From an uncultured Polaribacter sp. (GTDB lineage: Bacteria; Bacteroidota; Bacteroidia; Flavobacteriales; Flavobacteriaceae): 64,000 bases of DNA. Below are positions 19,912-29,883 of this stretch, in pieces; within the stretch, counting starts at the first letter, position 1; each line of letters opens with the position of its first letter. The notes under the pieces are model-generated. The model was not told where the DNA came from. It saw only the letters and a list, made by a program, of their open reading frames with translations, and ran no database searches. The position numbers and the translations under genes are program-made. Location: positions 124,001 through 188,000 of the forward strand of contig NZ_CANNFH010000002.1 in NCBI RefSeq assembly GCF_947503875.1, read 5' to 3'.

Positions 19912-22900
19912 TTAATCAATAAACAGCTCATCAATATAAGGCCCACTTTTTCCTGTGGTTTCAATTCTTATGCTATTTGCACCTGCTTTTAATCTTAAAA
20001 TTGCTGGGACAAACTTCCATTCTTTTTCCCAACCACCTGTTGGTTTAAACTCTAACATCCTAACAAATTCATCGTTTAAAAATAATTTCATAGGATGCAA
20101 TTCGCCTTTGTTATTATGCATATATCTAAAGCGCATGCTGTAATCGCCTTCTTCACCATCATTTTCTTGATAGAATTCTACAGAACCTTCTCCACCTTTA
20201 AAATCTACAAATCCAGTACCTTTAAAACGTCTTGCTTTTCTGCTTGCTGTGGCACTTCCTTTTAAAATACCTTCTTCTGCAGAAATATTAATTCCTCTAC
20301 CAATCCACATATCTTTAGAATGTTCATCTCCCCAAAATAAGCCTTCGTTTTTACCAAAAGTTTCTTCTAGCGTTAACACTACTTTTCCGTTTTGTTTTAC
20401 AATGGCTTTTACAGTGGTATTGTCTTCAATTTCAAAAGCACCTTTGTAAAGTATTCCATTTGTTTCAGGATTATCGCCATTTATGGTATATGAAATTTGT
20501 AAATCTGATGCTTTTAATACTCCAACTACTGCAAATTGTTCGGCTGCTATGGTTATTTTATTAGAAAGGTATAAAGCTTTATCACCTAAAATGGAAGCTG
20601 TAATTACAGATGCATTTTTAGCATTAGGTTGTTCTCTTAAAAATAATCTTGTTTTTCCAAAAAACAAGGCTCTAAAATCAGATTTTGTTCTGCTTGTAGG
20701 ATCAATTGGATTTCCATTTTCCATAGAAATGATTTTTACATCACCTAGAATATTGTAGTAGATTTTATTTTCTCCATAAGGATACAAATTATCATTTTCA
20801 TCTAAACTTTGGGAGGTAATGATGTAGCTCGTAGTAAAAGAATCTTCAGCATCTAACTTTTGAATGCTTGTTTTTAATTTTGAAGGTTGTTTACTCGTGG
20901 AAAATGAAGTTCTTTTGACTTCTTTTCCATCAATATACCCAACTGCTTCCAATTTTCCTTCTTGGTAAGGCACCATCCACTCACATTGCATTTCGTTCCA
21001 AACCGTTCCAGGTTTGTCTTTTCCTAACGATTTTCCGTTTAAAAATAGTTCAACTTCATCTGCATTAGAATACACCCAAACTGGAATAACCGTTCCTTTT
21101 TTCATTCTTGGATGCGACCAATGTGGTAACATGTGAATCATTGGTTCTTTAGTCCATTGACTTTGGTAGAAATAAAATAAATCCTTTTTAAAACCAGCTA
21201 CATCTAAGGCGCCTCCCATAAATAAATTGAAAGGTAAACCTCCGTGCACCAAACCAGCTTCTCCATAATAATCGAAACCTGTCCATCTAAAATGACCACT
21301 ATGCCAAGGATTGTCTCGCATTACTTCCCAATATTTTCTGGCTGAAACTCTTACTGTAGCATTGTCATAAGACGAATTGAAACTTTGTTTTCTGTTTCTC
21401 CAATTTTTAGGATTGATTCCTTCGTAAAAGAAAATTTCTTTTTCAGTTAGATTTGGTAATTCATAAGTTCCAGGTAATTCGTTATCTCTCCACCACGTTT
21501 GTGTTCTGTAATACCCTCTAGTTTGCCAAGTATGTGGTGCTTCAGTAGAAATAAATGGTTTATCAAACGTTTTACTTTCTATAAACGATTTGGTTTCAGA
21601 TCCTCCATTAACACCAGTAATATCCATATCTTCAGGATTTCCTGCACCTGATGTAAATAATCGTGTTGGGTCTAAACTTTTTCCGAATTTTACCAATTCT
21701 GGTCCAATTGGGCTATGGGTTTCATTTCCTAAACTCCACACAAAAATACTTGGGTGATTTCTGTCTCTTGTTATCCATTCTGTTACATCACGTTGCCACC
21801 ATTCATCAAAAGCTTGCTTTCCATAATCTTGTGGTGCTTTTTTGTGCCAACCGTCAAAAATTTCATCCATCACCAATAAACCGATTTCATCACAAATATC
21901 ATAAAACATAGGTGGAGTAGGGTTGTGAGAAGGGCGAATGGTATTAATTCCCATATCTTTTAAAGATTGTAGTTTCCAACGCAGCATTGGTTTTGTCCAA
22001 GCACCTCCAACAGGACCACCTTCCCAATGTTCACAAACACCTTTTAACTTTACATTTTCTCCATTTAACCAAAATCCAGTGTCTATTTTCCATTCTACGG
22101 TTTTAAATCCAAATGTGGTTTCAATTTTATCAATAACTTTTTTTCCTTTTAAAATTTGAGTAACTGCTTTATAAATATTAGGAGTTTCTGGACTCCATAA
22201 TTGTGGGTTTTTTACTTCTAATTGATAGTTAGGATTTGCCGCTAATAGTTTTTCGCTTTTATCTGTCAATTCTTTTCCTTCAGGAGAAAATAGTTTTACT
22301 TCGTATTTTAATCCTTTTAATTTTCCATTGATTTCTGCATCAATAGTAACTGTTGCATTATTATCAGAAATTGAAGGTGTTTTTATAAAAATACTGTTTG
22401 GTTTAAAATGTGTCTTATTTACTTCAATCAACTTTACTTGCGCGTAAATTCCACAAGGATGATACCAACGTGCAGAAGGTTCTAAAGAATTATCAACTCG
22501 AACTGCAATGGTGTTTTTTCCTTCTTTTAGGTATTTAGAAATATCATATCTAAAACTGATATAACCATAAGGTCTTTTGCCTAAAAGATTGCCATTTACC
22601 CAAACTTCAGAATTCATATAAACCCCATCAAAATTGATGTACGTAATTTTTGAAAGACTTTCTTTTTTTACGTTGAATTGTTTTCTGTACCAACCAATTC
22701 CACCATCATGATAACCACCACCTTGTCCTTGATCGCCACCTTTTCTTACGCCTTTTTCAAAAGACCAATCGTGAGGTACGTTTAGGTTTTTCCAGCTTTT
22801 CGTATCAAAAGATTCTTTTGAAAATGAAGGGTTATCTTCTAAAATAAAACTCCAATTGTTGTTGAAGTTGGTTTCTATTCTTTGTGCATTATATTGACGG

Positions 22901-22941
22901 GTAAAAATGAATAAAAAAAAGATTAGAAATATGTTTTTCAT
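19912..22941 (-). CDS. Glycoside hydrolase family 2 enzyme (beta-galactosidase/beta-glucuronidase-like)
   Basis: A GH2 enzyme of about 1009 residues. I choose the internal Met at 22939-22941. It gives a good signal peptide (MKNIFLIFF... QYNAQ), and a promoter-like box lies just upstream, within the longest reading frame. Domain order is a jelly-roll sugar-binding domain, an immunoglobulin-like domain, and a TIM barrel with acid/base Glu407 in WSLGNE and nucleophile Glu467 in ISTEAPHTW. A DUF4982-like beta domain and further C-terminal beta-sandwich modules follow (one FN3/chitobiase-C-like, one CBM-like). Sec export to the periplasm is expected. Similar GH2 enzymes occur in ulvan loci. The sugar removed cannot be told from sequence alone. 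Confidence 0.9.
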   Translation of the reverse strand: MKNIFLIFFLFIFTRQYNAQRIETNFNNNWSFILEDNPSFSKESFDTKSWKNLNVPHDWSFEKGVRKGGDQGQGGGYHDGGIGWYRKQFNVKKESLSKITYINFDGVYMNSEVWVNGNLLGKRPYGYISFRYDISKYLKEGKNTIAVRVDNSLEPSARWYHPCGIYAQVKLIEVNKTHFKPNSIFIKTPSISDNNATVTIDAEINGKLKGLKYEVKLFSPEGKELTDKSEKLLAANPNYQLEVKNPQLWSPETPNIYKAVTQILKGKKVIDKIETTFGFKTVEWKIDTGFWLNGENVKLKGVCEHWEGGPVGGAWTKPMLRWKLQSLKDMGINTIRPSHNPTPPMFYDICDEIGLLVMDEIFDGWHKKAPQDYGKQAFDEWWQRDVTEWITRDRNHPSIFVWSLGNETHSPIGPELVKFGKSLDPTRLFTSGAGNPEDMDITGVNGGSETKSFIESKTFDKPFISTEAPHTWQTRGYYRTQTWWRDNELPGTYELPNLTEKEIFFYEGINPKNWRNRKQSFNSSYDNATVRVSARKYWEVMRDNPWHSGHFRWTGFDYYGEAGLVHGGLPFNLFMGGALDVAGFKKDLFYFYQSQWTKEPMIHMLPHWSHPRMKKGTVIPVWVYSNADEVELFLNGKSLGKDKPGTVWNEMQCEWMVPYQEGKLEAVGYIDGKEVKRTSFSTSKQPSKLKTSIQKLDAEDSFTTSYIITSQSLDENDNLYPYGENKIYYNILGDVKIISMENGNPIDPTSRTKSDFRALFFGKTRLFLREQPNAKNASVITASILGDKALYLSNKITIAAEQFAVVGVLKASDLQISYTINGDNPETNGILYKGAFEIEDNTTVKAIVKQNGKVVLTLEETFGKNEGLFWGDEHSKDMWIGRGINISAEEGILKGSATASRKARRFKGTGFVDFKGGEGSVEFYQENDGEEGDYSMRFRYMHNNKGELHPMKLFLNDEFVRMLEFKPTGGWEKEWKFVPAILRLKAGANSIRIETTGKSGPYIDELFID

Positions 22942-22968
22942 TTTGAGGTATGGTTTTTGCTTAGGTTT

Positions 22969-22976
22969 CAAACTTA
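22969..22976 (-). promoter_or_regulatory. Candidate -7 promoter box for the GH2 gene
   Basis: On the minus strand this reads TAAGTTTG, matching the Bacteroidetes TAnnTTTG box, about 28 bp before the chosen GH2 start. No clear -33 TTG is seen. It supports the internal start codon. Confidence 0.5.
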
Positions 22977-22996
22977 CCTTTTAAATAATGATTAAT

Positions 22997-23016
22997 AATC
23001 CTGTACTGTCAGGATT
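22997..23016 (-). terminator. Weak hairpin after the hybrid two-component gene
   Basis: Seven-bp arms (22997-23003 and 23010-23016, AATCCTG/CAGGATT) enclose a 6-nt loop, about 30 bp beyond the regulator stop. The following minus-strand sequence is AT-rich but has no long T-run, so termination is probably partial. Confidence 0.4.
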
Positions 23017-23044
23017 TAATAATATTATTTTTATAGCTGAGATG

Positions 23045-26000
23045 CTATATTTTTGAATTAAATTTTTCTCCAAATTCAGAAGGTGTTAGTCCGTATTTTT
23101 TCTTAAAACACTGACTAAAATATTTGGGTCTCTTAAAGCCAACTTTGTAGCTAACTTCTGCCACGCTAAGTTTGTCTAACTCTAATAATTTAGAAGCGTG
23201 TTTTAGTCTTATTTCTTGTATAAAATCGTTTGGGGTTGCATTTGCCCAAGCTTTAATTTTGGTAAACAACATTGAACGACTTACGCCTAAATCTTCTGAA
23301 AACTGTGCAATATTAAAATCTGCATTTGCAATATTATCTTTAACAATTTTAAAAGCTTTTTCTAATAGTTTTTGGTCTATAGAAGTCAAAGAAATATCTA
23401 AGGTTTCAAAACTAGTATTAGACATAAATTTATTTTTTAAACTTTGTTTAGAGTCTAAAATGTTTTTAATTTTGAGGGTGAATTCTTTAATATTAAAAGG
23501 TTTTGTTATGTAATCATCTGCGCCACTTTCTAAACCTTCAAATTTGTAAACTAAAGAAGTTCTTGAGGTTAATAAAATTACAGGAATATGGCTTGTTGTA
23601 ATACTTGTTTTTATTTTAGAGCACAACTCTGTGCCTACCATTTCTGGCATTACTACATCACTAACAATTAAATCGGGTAAATGCTTAGTGGCAAGATTAA
23701 ACGCTTCTTTTCCGTTTTTAGCTTGTAAAATGTTATAGTTTTCTTTTAAAATTTCTTTCATAAAAGATCTTAAAACAGTGTTGTCTTCTACAATAAGAAT
23801 GGTCTGTTTTTGTTCCTCTAAAATTAAATTTTTAACGGGTTTGTTTTTCTCGTATTTTGGTAAATTTATTTGGGTGATGTATTGCGAAACATCGTCACTT
23901 TTTTTGAAATTTGGTATAATTTCTTTTTCAGATAAATGTGTTGTACCCAAGTTTAACTTTACTGTAAATTTTGCACCATGTGGTTTTATGTTTTCTACAG
24001 AAATATCTCCATGATGCAGTTTTACTATGTTTTTAGCGATAGATAAACCAATTCCTGTTCCTTTTACATGATTTGTGTTGGTTTGTTTATGCACTGCAAC
24101 TTCAAAAAAACGATCAAATATTTTATCTATAAATTCTTCAGAAATACCTACGCCAGAATCTTCGATGGTAATAACTACTTTTTTATTTTGTTGGCTAATT
24201 TTTACAAATATATTTCCTCCATTTTTAGTATAACGAAAGGCATTAGATATTAAATTATAAAAAACACGCTCTAGTTTATAGCGATCATAATACACCAAAA
24301 TTTCTTCTTCTGATGGTAAGTATTGATAATTGTAGTTACCATCTTTGGCATGCTCTGAAAATGATAAAAAGATTTCTTGTAAAAACTTTACAATATTACC
24401 TTCTGCAGTGGCTAATTGAAATTGATTGCTTTCTAATTTTCTAAAATCCATTAATCTATTAATAAGTCTTAAAAGATGATTGGTACTACTTTCTATAATT
24501 TTTAGTTTCTTATAGATTTCACTTGGGCCAGAATAATCTGAAAGTATTTTTTCGAGTGGTGCTGTAATTAAGGTTAATGGTGTTCTAAATTCATGAGAAA
24601 TGTTGGTAAAAAATTCTAATTTCACCTTATTTAATTCTTCATTTTTTTTGTTGGTAATAGATTCTAACTTCAACTTGTCTTTTAATCTTGCTTTAGATTG
24701 TATAAACCAAGAAATTCCGTACAAGGCAATAAATAGTAACAGTAAATAAATAGTGTAAGCCCACCAGGTTTTCCAAGGAGCAGGATGTATAATTACGTTT
24801 ATATTAGCGGGTCTATTGTTCCAAACATTGTCATGATTTGCTCCTTTTACTTGAAATGTATATTCGCCTGCACTTTGCAAAGTAAAATAGGCTTCTGTTT
24901 GATTGGTGTAGGTCCAAGAGTTATCTAGGCCTTTTAAACGATATGCGTATTTATTCCCTTTAGAGTTTATGTAATTGGGTAGCGCGTAGCTAATAGAAAA
25001 ATTAGAATTCTTGTAATCTAATTCTAAAGCATCTGAGTAGTTTAAGCTTTTAGATAAGATCATATCATCTGTATCTAAATTTACTTCTTTATTTTTTATT
25101 TTTAATTTAGATAAGACTACTCTAGGTACATCTGTACTTTTTATTATTTTTTCTGTATTAAAGGTAGTTACTCCAAATAAATCTCCAAAATAAAATTGTT
25201 TTCCAATTTTTAAACTCGAGTTTGGTCTAAACTTGTTGTTTGCTATGATGTTGTTATGGTTATAGGTAAAACTTTTACTTGTATTAATGTTATACCTTAC
25301 AATGCCTATATCTGTACTTAGCCATAAAACTCCTTTTTCTCCTTCTAAGATAGAATGTACTGATGTAAATTTATCTCTATTTGGGAAATTTACAATTTCT
25401 GTTTTGTTATTTTTTATTTTATACAAGCCTCTGGTTGTAGTTCCTATCCAGATTACATTTTTGGAGTCTTTAAAAACAGCACTCACATTATAAGTTAATA
25501 GTGGTCTGTTTTTAAAGTAATTGTTAATTTTGGCTATACCTTTTTCATTTATTTTTATTGTCGAAACTCCGCCAATACCTCCAACTAGTATTTCATCATT
25601 AGTATCAATATAAATGGATTTAATAATGTTAGAAGCTATCCTATTTCTAGCAAATTGTCTTATTTTTTTTGTATCGCAATTGTAACGTATTATCCCTAAA
25701 CCATTCGCACCAATAATTAAATTGTTTTTAGAATCTTTTTTAATATCATTTACTATTGAGTTTTTTAAAAGATCTTTTAAAGGTTTAGAAATTATATTAG
25801 GACGTATTTTTTTCAATTTTACATCATAAACAATAATACCTTTGTTTTCTGTGCCAATAAAAAGCAGGTTATCTATATTGTTGTAAAACAATGTTTTAAT
25901 GGGGTGTGTTCTGTTTTTTTCAGTACTTTTTATTCTAAATATTTCAGAAACATTGCCATTTTTATCAAAAACATTTACAACACCTTTTTCTGTAGCAAAG

Positions 26001-27100
26001 TATATGTTTTTTTCTTGGTCTGTAACAATACTGTTGGTAATGTTATTATTTGATTTTTTGTTCTTAAAATGTAAAAAATTTTGGTAAGATTTATCCCAAG
26101 TAATTACGCCGCCATTTTGTGTACCCAACCAAATTAATCCATTTTTATCTTTAAATATAGTTCTAATGTAATTTTGAATAGGACTATAATTGTCAACATT
26201 ATTTTCATTTATAAATGTGGTTTGGTTATTTGAATCAATTATATAAAGTCCGTTTGTAGTAGCAATCCATAAATTTTTATCACTATCTATTTCCAAATCT
26301 CTTACATCTAAGTTCTGTGGAATATTTATTTTTTTAGGGTATTCAAATTTTTTTGTTTTCGTATTAAAGTGCAAAAAGCCATTATATTTAGTGCCCAAAC
26401 CAATAATTTCTGGAGATAGTTGTAAAACACTGTTAATGTGAAACTTATTTTTTTTATTATTTAAATTATATTCACTCGTAATAAATTTATAGTTTTTATC
26501 TCTATCTACTTTTATCAGACCATCGTTTGTAGCCAACCATATAATATTTTTATTATCTCTGTAAATGTCATTTATTGCTCTAGAACCTTTTTTAGGGTTT
26601 TTAGTTAAAAATCTTTTAAAGTTTTTCGTTCTTTTGTTGTAGATAGAAACTCCGTTTGCGGTACCAAACCAAATATTTCCTCTGTACATTTCTAAGCTAC
26701 AGATAATTAGACTATTGCTTAAAGAGAATTTATTTGAAGCTCTTCTATAAAACCTTTTAAAAGTATTGTTTTTAGGGTCGTATCTGTTTAAACCATTAAA
26801 AGTACCAGCCCAAATTATACCCTCTTTGTCTATAAGTATATTAGATACTTCGCTACTACTGATACTAAATTTATCTCTTGGTTTATTTCTATAAATGGTA
26901 AATTCTCTGCCGTTATATTTGTTTAAACCATTACTTGTAGCAAACCAAATCTGCCCAAATTTATCTTCTTGTATTGCTGTAACTGTATTGTTTGAAAGAC
27001 CGTCTGAAATATTAATATTCTTAAAATTATAACTACTCAATTGAGCAGAGGCCAACTTTGTAAATAACAACAGTATAAATAAAAATATTTTTTGTTTCAT
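23045..27100 (-). CDS. Hybrid two-component system sensor/regulator (HTCS)
   Basis: A 1351-residue one-protein signalling system. It has a signal peptide, then two periplasmic beta-propeller halves with many 'IWxGTxxGL' two-component-propeller repeats, a Y_Y_Y domain (about 690-765), and one membrane helix (about 775-797). The histidine-kinase core follows with phospho-acceptor His836 in NISHEFRTP, then the HATPase (DSGVGIS ... GTGIGLSIA), a receiver with phospho-acceptor Asp1148 (VSDVVMP), and a C-terminal AraC-type helix-turn-helix (about 1245-1351). Such proteins bind an oligosaccharide in the periplasm and activate their locus. Its position between the GH2 gene and the GntR-type regulator makes it the likely inducer of this locus. 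The ligand is unknown. Confidence 0.95.
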   Translation of the reverse strand: MKQKIFLFILLLFTKLASAQLSSYNFKNINISDGLSNNTVTAIQEDKFGQIWFATSNGLNKYNGREFTIYRNKPRDKFSISSSEVSNILIDKEGIIWAGTFNGLNRYDPKNNTFKRFYRRASNKFSLSNSLIICSLEMYRGNIWFGTANGVSIYNKRTKNFKRFLTKNPKKGSRAINDIYRDNKNIIWLATNDGLIKVDRDKNYKFITSEYNLNNKKNKFHINSVLQLSPEIIGLGTKYNGFLHFNTKTKKFEYPKKINIPQNLDVRDLEIDSDKNLWIATTNGLYIIDSNNQTTFINENNVDNYSPIQNYIRTIFKDKNGLIWLGTQNGGVITWDKSYQNFLHFKNKKSNNNITNSIVTDQEKNIYFATEKGVVNVFDKNGNVSEIFRIKSTEKNRTHPIKTLFYNNIDNLLFIGTENKGIIVYDVKLKKIRPNIISKPLKDLLKNSIVNDIKKDSKNNLIIGANGLGIIRYNCDTKKIRQFARNRIASNIIKSIYIDTNDEILVGGIGGVSTIKINEKGIAKINNYFKNRPLLTYNVSAVFKDSKNVIWIGTTTRGLYKIKNNKTEIVNFPNRDKFTSVHSILEGEKGVLWLSTDIGIVRYNINTSKSFTYNHNNIIANNKFRPNSSLKIGKQFYFGDLFGVTTFNTEKIIKSTDVPRVVLSKLKIKNKEVNLDTDDMILSKSLNYSDALELDYKNSNFSISYALPNYINSKGNKYAYRLKGLDNSWTYTNQTEAYFTLQSAGEYTFQVKGANHDNVWNNRPANINVIIHPAPWKTWWAYTIYLLLLFIALYGISWFIQSKARLKDKLKLESITNKKNEELNKVKLEFFTNISHEFRTPLTLITAPLEKILSDYSGPSEIYKKLKIIESSTNHLLRLINRLMDFRKLESNQFQLATAEGNIVKFLQEIFLSFSEHAKDGNYNYQYLPSEEEILVYYDRYKLERVFYNLISNAFRYTKNGGNIFVKISQQNKKVVITIEDSGVGISEEFIDKIFDRFFEVAVHKQTNTNHVKGTGIGLSIAKNIVKLHHGDISVENIKPHGAKFTVKLNLGTTHLSEKEIIPNFKKSDDVSQYITQINLPKYEKNKPVKNLILEEQKQTILIVEDNTVLRSFMKEILKENYNILQAKNGKEAFNLATKHLPDLIVSDVVMPEMVGTELCSKIKTSITTSHIPVILLTSRTSLVYKFEGLESGADDYITKPFNIKEFTLKIKNILDSKQSLKNKFMSNTSFETLDISLTSIDQKLLEKAFKIVKDNIANADFNIAQFSEDLGVSRSMLFTKIKAWANATPNDFIQEIRLKHASKLLELDKLSVAEVSYKVGFKRPKYFSQCFKKKYGLTPSEFGEKFNSKI

Positions 27101-27188
27101 TAAAAGCTTATTTCAGCAGAAGTTTTTTTAATCTCTTCGAAGGTAAAAAAAATACATTTGTCTGAATACTAAATTTTATAAAAAAAAT

Positions 27189-27213
27189 AAGGAAGTCTGT
27201 TTCAGACTTCCTT
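27189..27213 (-). terminator. Rho-independent terminator after the GntR-type regulator
   Basis: A perfect 11-bp stem (27189-27199 with 27203-27213) around a 3-nt loop. On the minus strand it is followed by a run of T residues. It lies about 28 bp past the regulator stop and insulates that gene from the hybrid sensor downstream. Confidence 0.88.
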
Positions 27214-27240
27214 CTGTGTAAATTTTATATTTTAAGGTTA

Positions 27241-28281
27241 TTATAACGAAGCTCTATCTATAAAATTAACTGGAATTTTTATTTTTTCTTTCTTTTTTTG
27301 TAGAACCATTTGAGCGGCTTCTTTCCCCATAGATAAAAAGTTGGTGGTAATTACGGTAATACCTAGTAATTGTTTTAGAGGATTATCATTGTAAGAAATT
27401 ACACCTACTTCTTTGCCTAAAGTAAAACCGTTACTTTTAGTTTTATTTACAATTTTTACTAAATCGTTGTCTTCTATGGTGATAAATAAACTTTGAGAGG
27501 TTATTTCCGTTTGCGCTGTTACTTCCTCTAAAATTTCAAATTCGAAATTATTTTGGGTACAGAATTTTTTGAAACCTGTTAATATTTTTGAAGGATATGG
27601 ATAAAATGTAGCTTTAGGATATACCAAGTTTATTTTTTTGTACTTGCTAACTTTATCTTTACCAATATGTAAAGCTTCTATGATATCTTGTTCAAAATCT
27701 TGGGTGACTTCTATAAAGTCTCCTGAGATTTGGTTTTCTTTGTTATCTAGTATTATTAAATTATCTTTAGGTAACTCATTTATTGCTTTAAGTACTTTAT
27801 CTGTGCTACTTTTATGCAAAAGATTATCTGTTCTAAAATGAGGAATAATAGCATAATAGTTGTAGGTAGTTTTATGCTTATTAATAAGTTCTAGAAACAG
27901 AGATTCGTCACAATGATAGCTTTGTAAATCTACATTAAATCTATTTCCAATTTCTTTTACAAAAGCATCATATATTTTCATTTTAAATAAACTTAATTTG
28001 TTTACTAAGAAAAGTATATTTGGCCTAAACGTTACTTCATTTTGAGCAACATAGGTACCTTTACCATGAACGGAAACTAAAACTTTTTGCTTTTTTAAAA
28101 CACTGTAGGCTCTTTCTACAGTATCTCTAGATAGGTAAAACTCTTCACTTAATTTATTAATAGACGGTATTTTGTCGCCAATTTTTACTTTGCCTATGGT
28201 TATATTATAAATTATAGAATCTATAATTTGAATATATTTAGGCACCATAGATGATGTGTCTAATTTAATAAATTCAACCAT
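27241..28281 (-). CDS. GntR-type transcriptional regulator with LacI-like effector domain
   Basis: A 346-residue cytoplasmic regulator. The N-terminal winged helix (about 1-75) has the GntR pattern IGDKIPSINKLSEEF then SRDTVERAYSVLKKQ. The remaining residues form a periplasmic-binding-protein-like (LacI/sugar-binding) effector domain ending in VISYNDNPLKQLLGITVITT and an acidic/basic tail. In flavobacterial sugar loci such proteins sense a monosaccharide or breakdown product inside the cell, here possibly rhamnose or a keto-uronate; the ligand is inference. It lies between a sulfatase and the hybrid sensor. An AT-rich inverted repeat (28281-28302) at its start might be an autoregulatory site, but base composition makes that weak. 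Confidence 0.9.
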   Translation of the reverse strand: MVEFIKLDTSSMVPKYIQIIDSIIYNITIGKVKIGDKIPSINKLSEEFYLSRDTVERAYSVLKKQKVLVSVHGKGTYVAQNEVTFRPNILFLVNKLSLFKMKIYDAFVKEIGNRFNVDLQSYHCDESLFLELINKHKTTYNYYAIIPHFRTDNLLHKSSTDKVLKAINELPKDNLIILDNKENQISGDFIEVTQDFEQDIIEALHIGKDKVSKYKKINLVYPKATFYPYPSKILTGFKKFCTQNNFEFEILEEVTAQTEITSQSLFITIEDNDLVKIVNKTKSNGFTLGKEVGVISYNDNPLKQLLGITVITTNFLSMGKEAAQMVLQKKKEKIKIPVNFIDRASL

Positions 28282-28405
28282 AATATTAATTTTTAAATAT
28301 TACGGTAAAATTAAATAACTAGAATATATTAGAAATCTTAATTATGGTAGCCAATAGTTTTTTAACATTTTTATATACTATATTGATAATAATTTTAAAA
28401 ATGCC

Positions 28406-29854
28406 CTACTTTCTTGGTATATCGTTTTGTAAAAAGGGTTTGTCTCTTGGAAATTGAGCCTCTAAAAGAACTTTCATTCGCTGCTCTATTTTCTTGTATT
28501 TTTTATTTTTAGACAGGTTTACATAAGAAAGTAAACTTTTTTTATGTTCATACAATTCTGCTTCTATAATTTTATGTGTTTTAGAATCTCTCCATTCTGT
28601 GTAACGCCATTTACCATCTGTAGCAGTAACTCCCATAATTTTAGGACCTCTTGCATATACACTGTAAGCAGCTTTGTCCCACTTTTTTTTAGGTTTGTTA
28701 AGCACAGGCACTATACTTTTACCATCTGAAGGTGGGGCGTTTTTTAAATCGCATATTTCTACTAAAGTTGAAAAAATATCTACATTTTCTACTAAAGCAT
28801 CTGTTTTTTTATTGGTAACTCTATTTTTATAATTAGTTTCTCTACTTATAATTAAGGGCACTCTAACATCTATTTCCATGTTAGATTGTTTGCACCAAGA
28901 TGCATAATCACCAATTTTATACCCATGATCACTCATAAAAATAATCATGGTGTTTTTCTTTAAATCTAATTCTTCTAAGGTATTCATTACCTTACCAATT
29001 TGAGCGTCTATATAACTTATAGAAGCGTGGTAACCGTGAATTAAGTCTCTTGTTAAGTCGTCATTTAAATCCCCTTTTTTAGGAATTCCATGGTATCCTT
29101 TTAATTCTCCCCACTTTGGTAAGGCTAATCTGTAAACTCCTTCAGGTTTTTTTCTAGAAGGTATTTTAAAATCGTTTTTGTTGTACAAATCCCAATATTT
29201 TTTTGGCGAATTGTAAGGTAAATGTGGTTTGCTTAAGCCAACAAACATTAAAAATTTATCATTTTTTACCTTTTGTAAGGTTTCTATAGCATATTTTGCA
29301 ACTCTACCATCTTTATAGCCTTCATCAGCAACATCTGCATTTTCAAAAGCAGGCCCTTTTACTCTTTTTTTGCCTGCTGCTTTTAAATCGTTTATTAAAG
29401 CAATGTTTTCTGGTTTTAAATAGGAGTTTTCTTCTTTTTCAAAAAATGAAGACCAAACTTTTTTATCATCTCTACCATGATGAAATACTTTACCAATACT
29501 AATGGTTTTATAGCCATTTTTATTAAAAAGTTGTGGCATAGAAACCACCTCTTTATGTATTTTACGAAGTGGTGTAAAAATACTGTATATACCTAAAGTT
29601 TCCGGACGTAAACCTGTTAAAGTACTCATTCTAGAAGGTGCACAAATTGCTTGTTGCACATAGGCTTTATTAAATAAAACACCATCTTTTGCAAGCTTGT
29701 CTATATTTGGGGTTATTGCTGTTTCACTGCCATAACAGCCTAATTCTGCTCTTAAATCATCAACATAAAAAACCACTACATTAGGTTTTTCTTTTTGCGC
29801 ATAAATTGATGAAAATGATAATATTGCTATAAATAACACTATGTATTTATTCAT
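28406..29854 (-). CDS. Sulfatase, S1 family (iduronate-2-sulfatase-like)
   Basis: A 482-residue sulfatase with a Sec signal peptide (to about residue 19, SIYAQ), metal-ligand VDDL (31-34) and a canonical formylglycine motif CAPSR at Cys71. The block [16 protein letters not shown] and the late [11 protein letters not shown] segment resemble iduronate-2-sulfatase-type (S1_7) enzymes. It stands apart from the four-sulfatase cluster, 29 bp downstream of the nucleoside-hydrolase-like gene and near GH78. It may therefore desulfate late-stage rhamnose-containing oligomers in the periplasm. Position specificity is unknown. Confidence 0.92.
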   Translation of the reverse strand: MNKYIVLFIAILSFSSIYAQKEKPNVVVFYVDDLRAELGCYGSETAITPNIDKLAKDGVLFNKAYVQQAICAPSRMSTLTGLRPETLGIYSIFTPLRKIHKEVVSMPQLFNKNGYKTISIGKVFHHGRDDKKVWSSFFEKEENSYLKPENIALINDLKAAGKKRVKGPAFENADVADEGYKDGRVAKYAIETLQKVKNDKFLMFVGLSKPHLPYNSPKKYWDLYNKNDFKIPSRKKPEGVYRLALPKWGELKGYHGIPKKGDLNDDLTRDLIHGYHASISYIDAQIGKVMNTLEELDLKKNTMIIFMSDHGYKIGDYASWCKQSNMEIDVRVPLIISRETNYKNRVTNKKTDALVENVDIFSTLVEICDLKNAPPSDGKSIVPVLNKPKKKWDKAAYSVYARGPKIMGVTATDGKWRYTEWRDSKTHKIIEAELYEHKKSLLSYVNLSKNKKYKKIEQRMKVLLEAQFPRDKPFLQNDIPRK

Positions 29855-29883
29855 AATCTGAATAATTTTAATTGATGTTTTGT

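Noticed and set aside
28281..28302. AT-rich inverted repeat at the GntR gene start as operator
   Set aside because: Arms consist only of A and T in an AT-rich region, so chance is likely. Left as a remark, not a feature.
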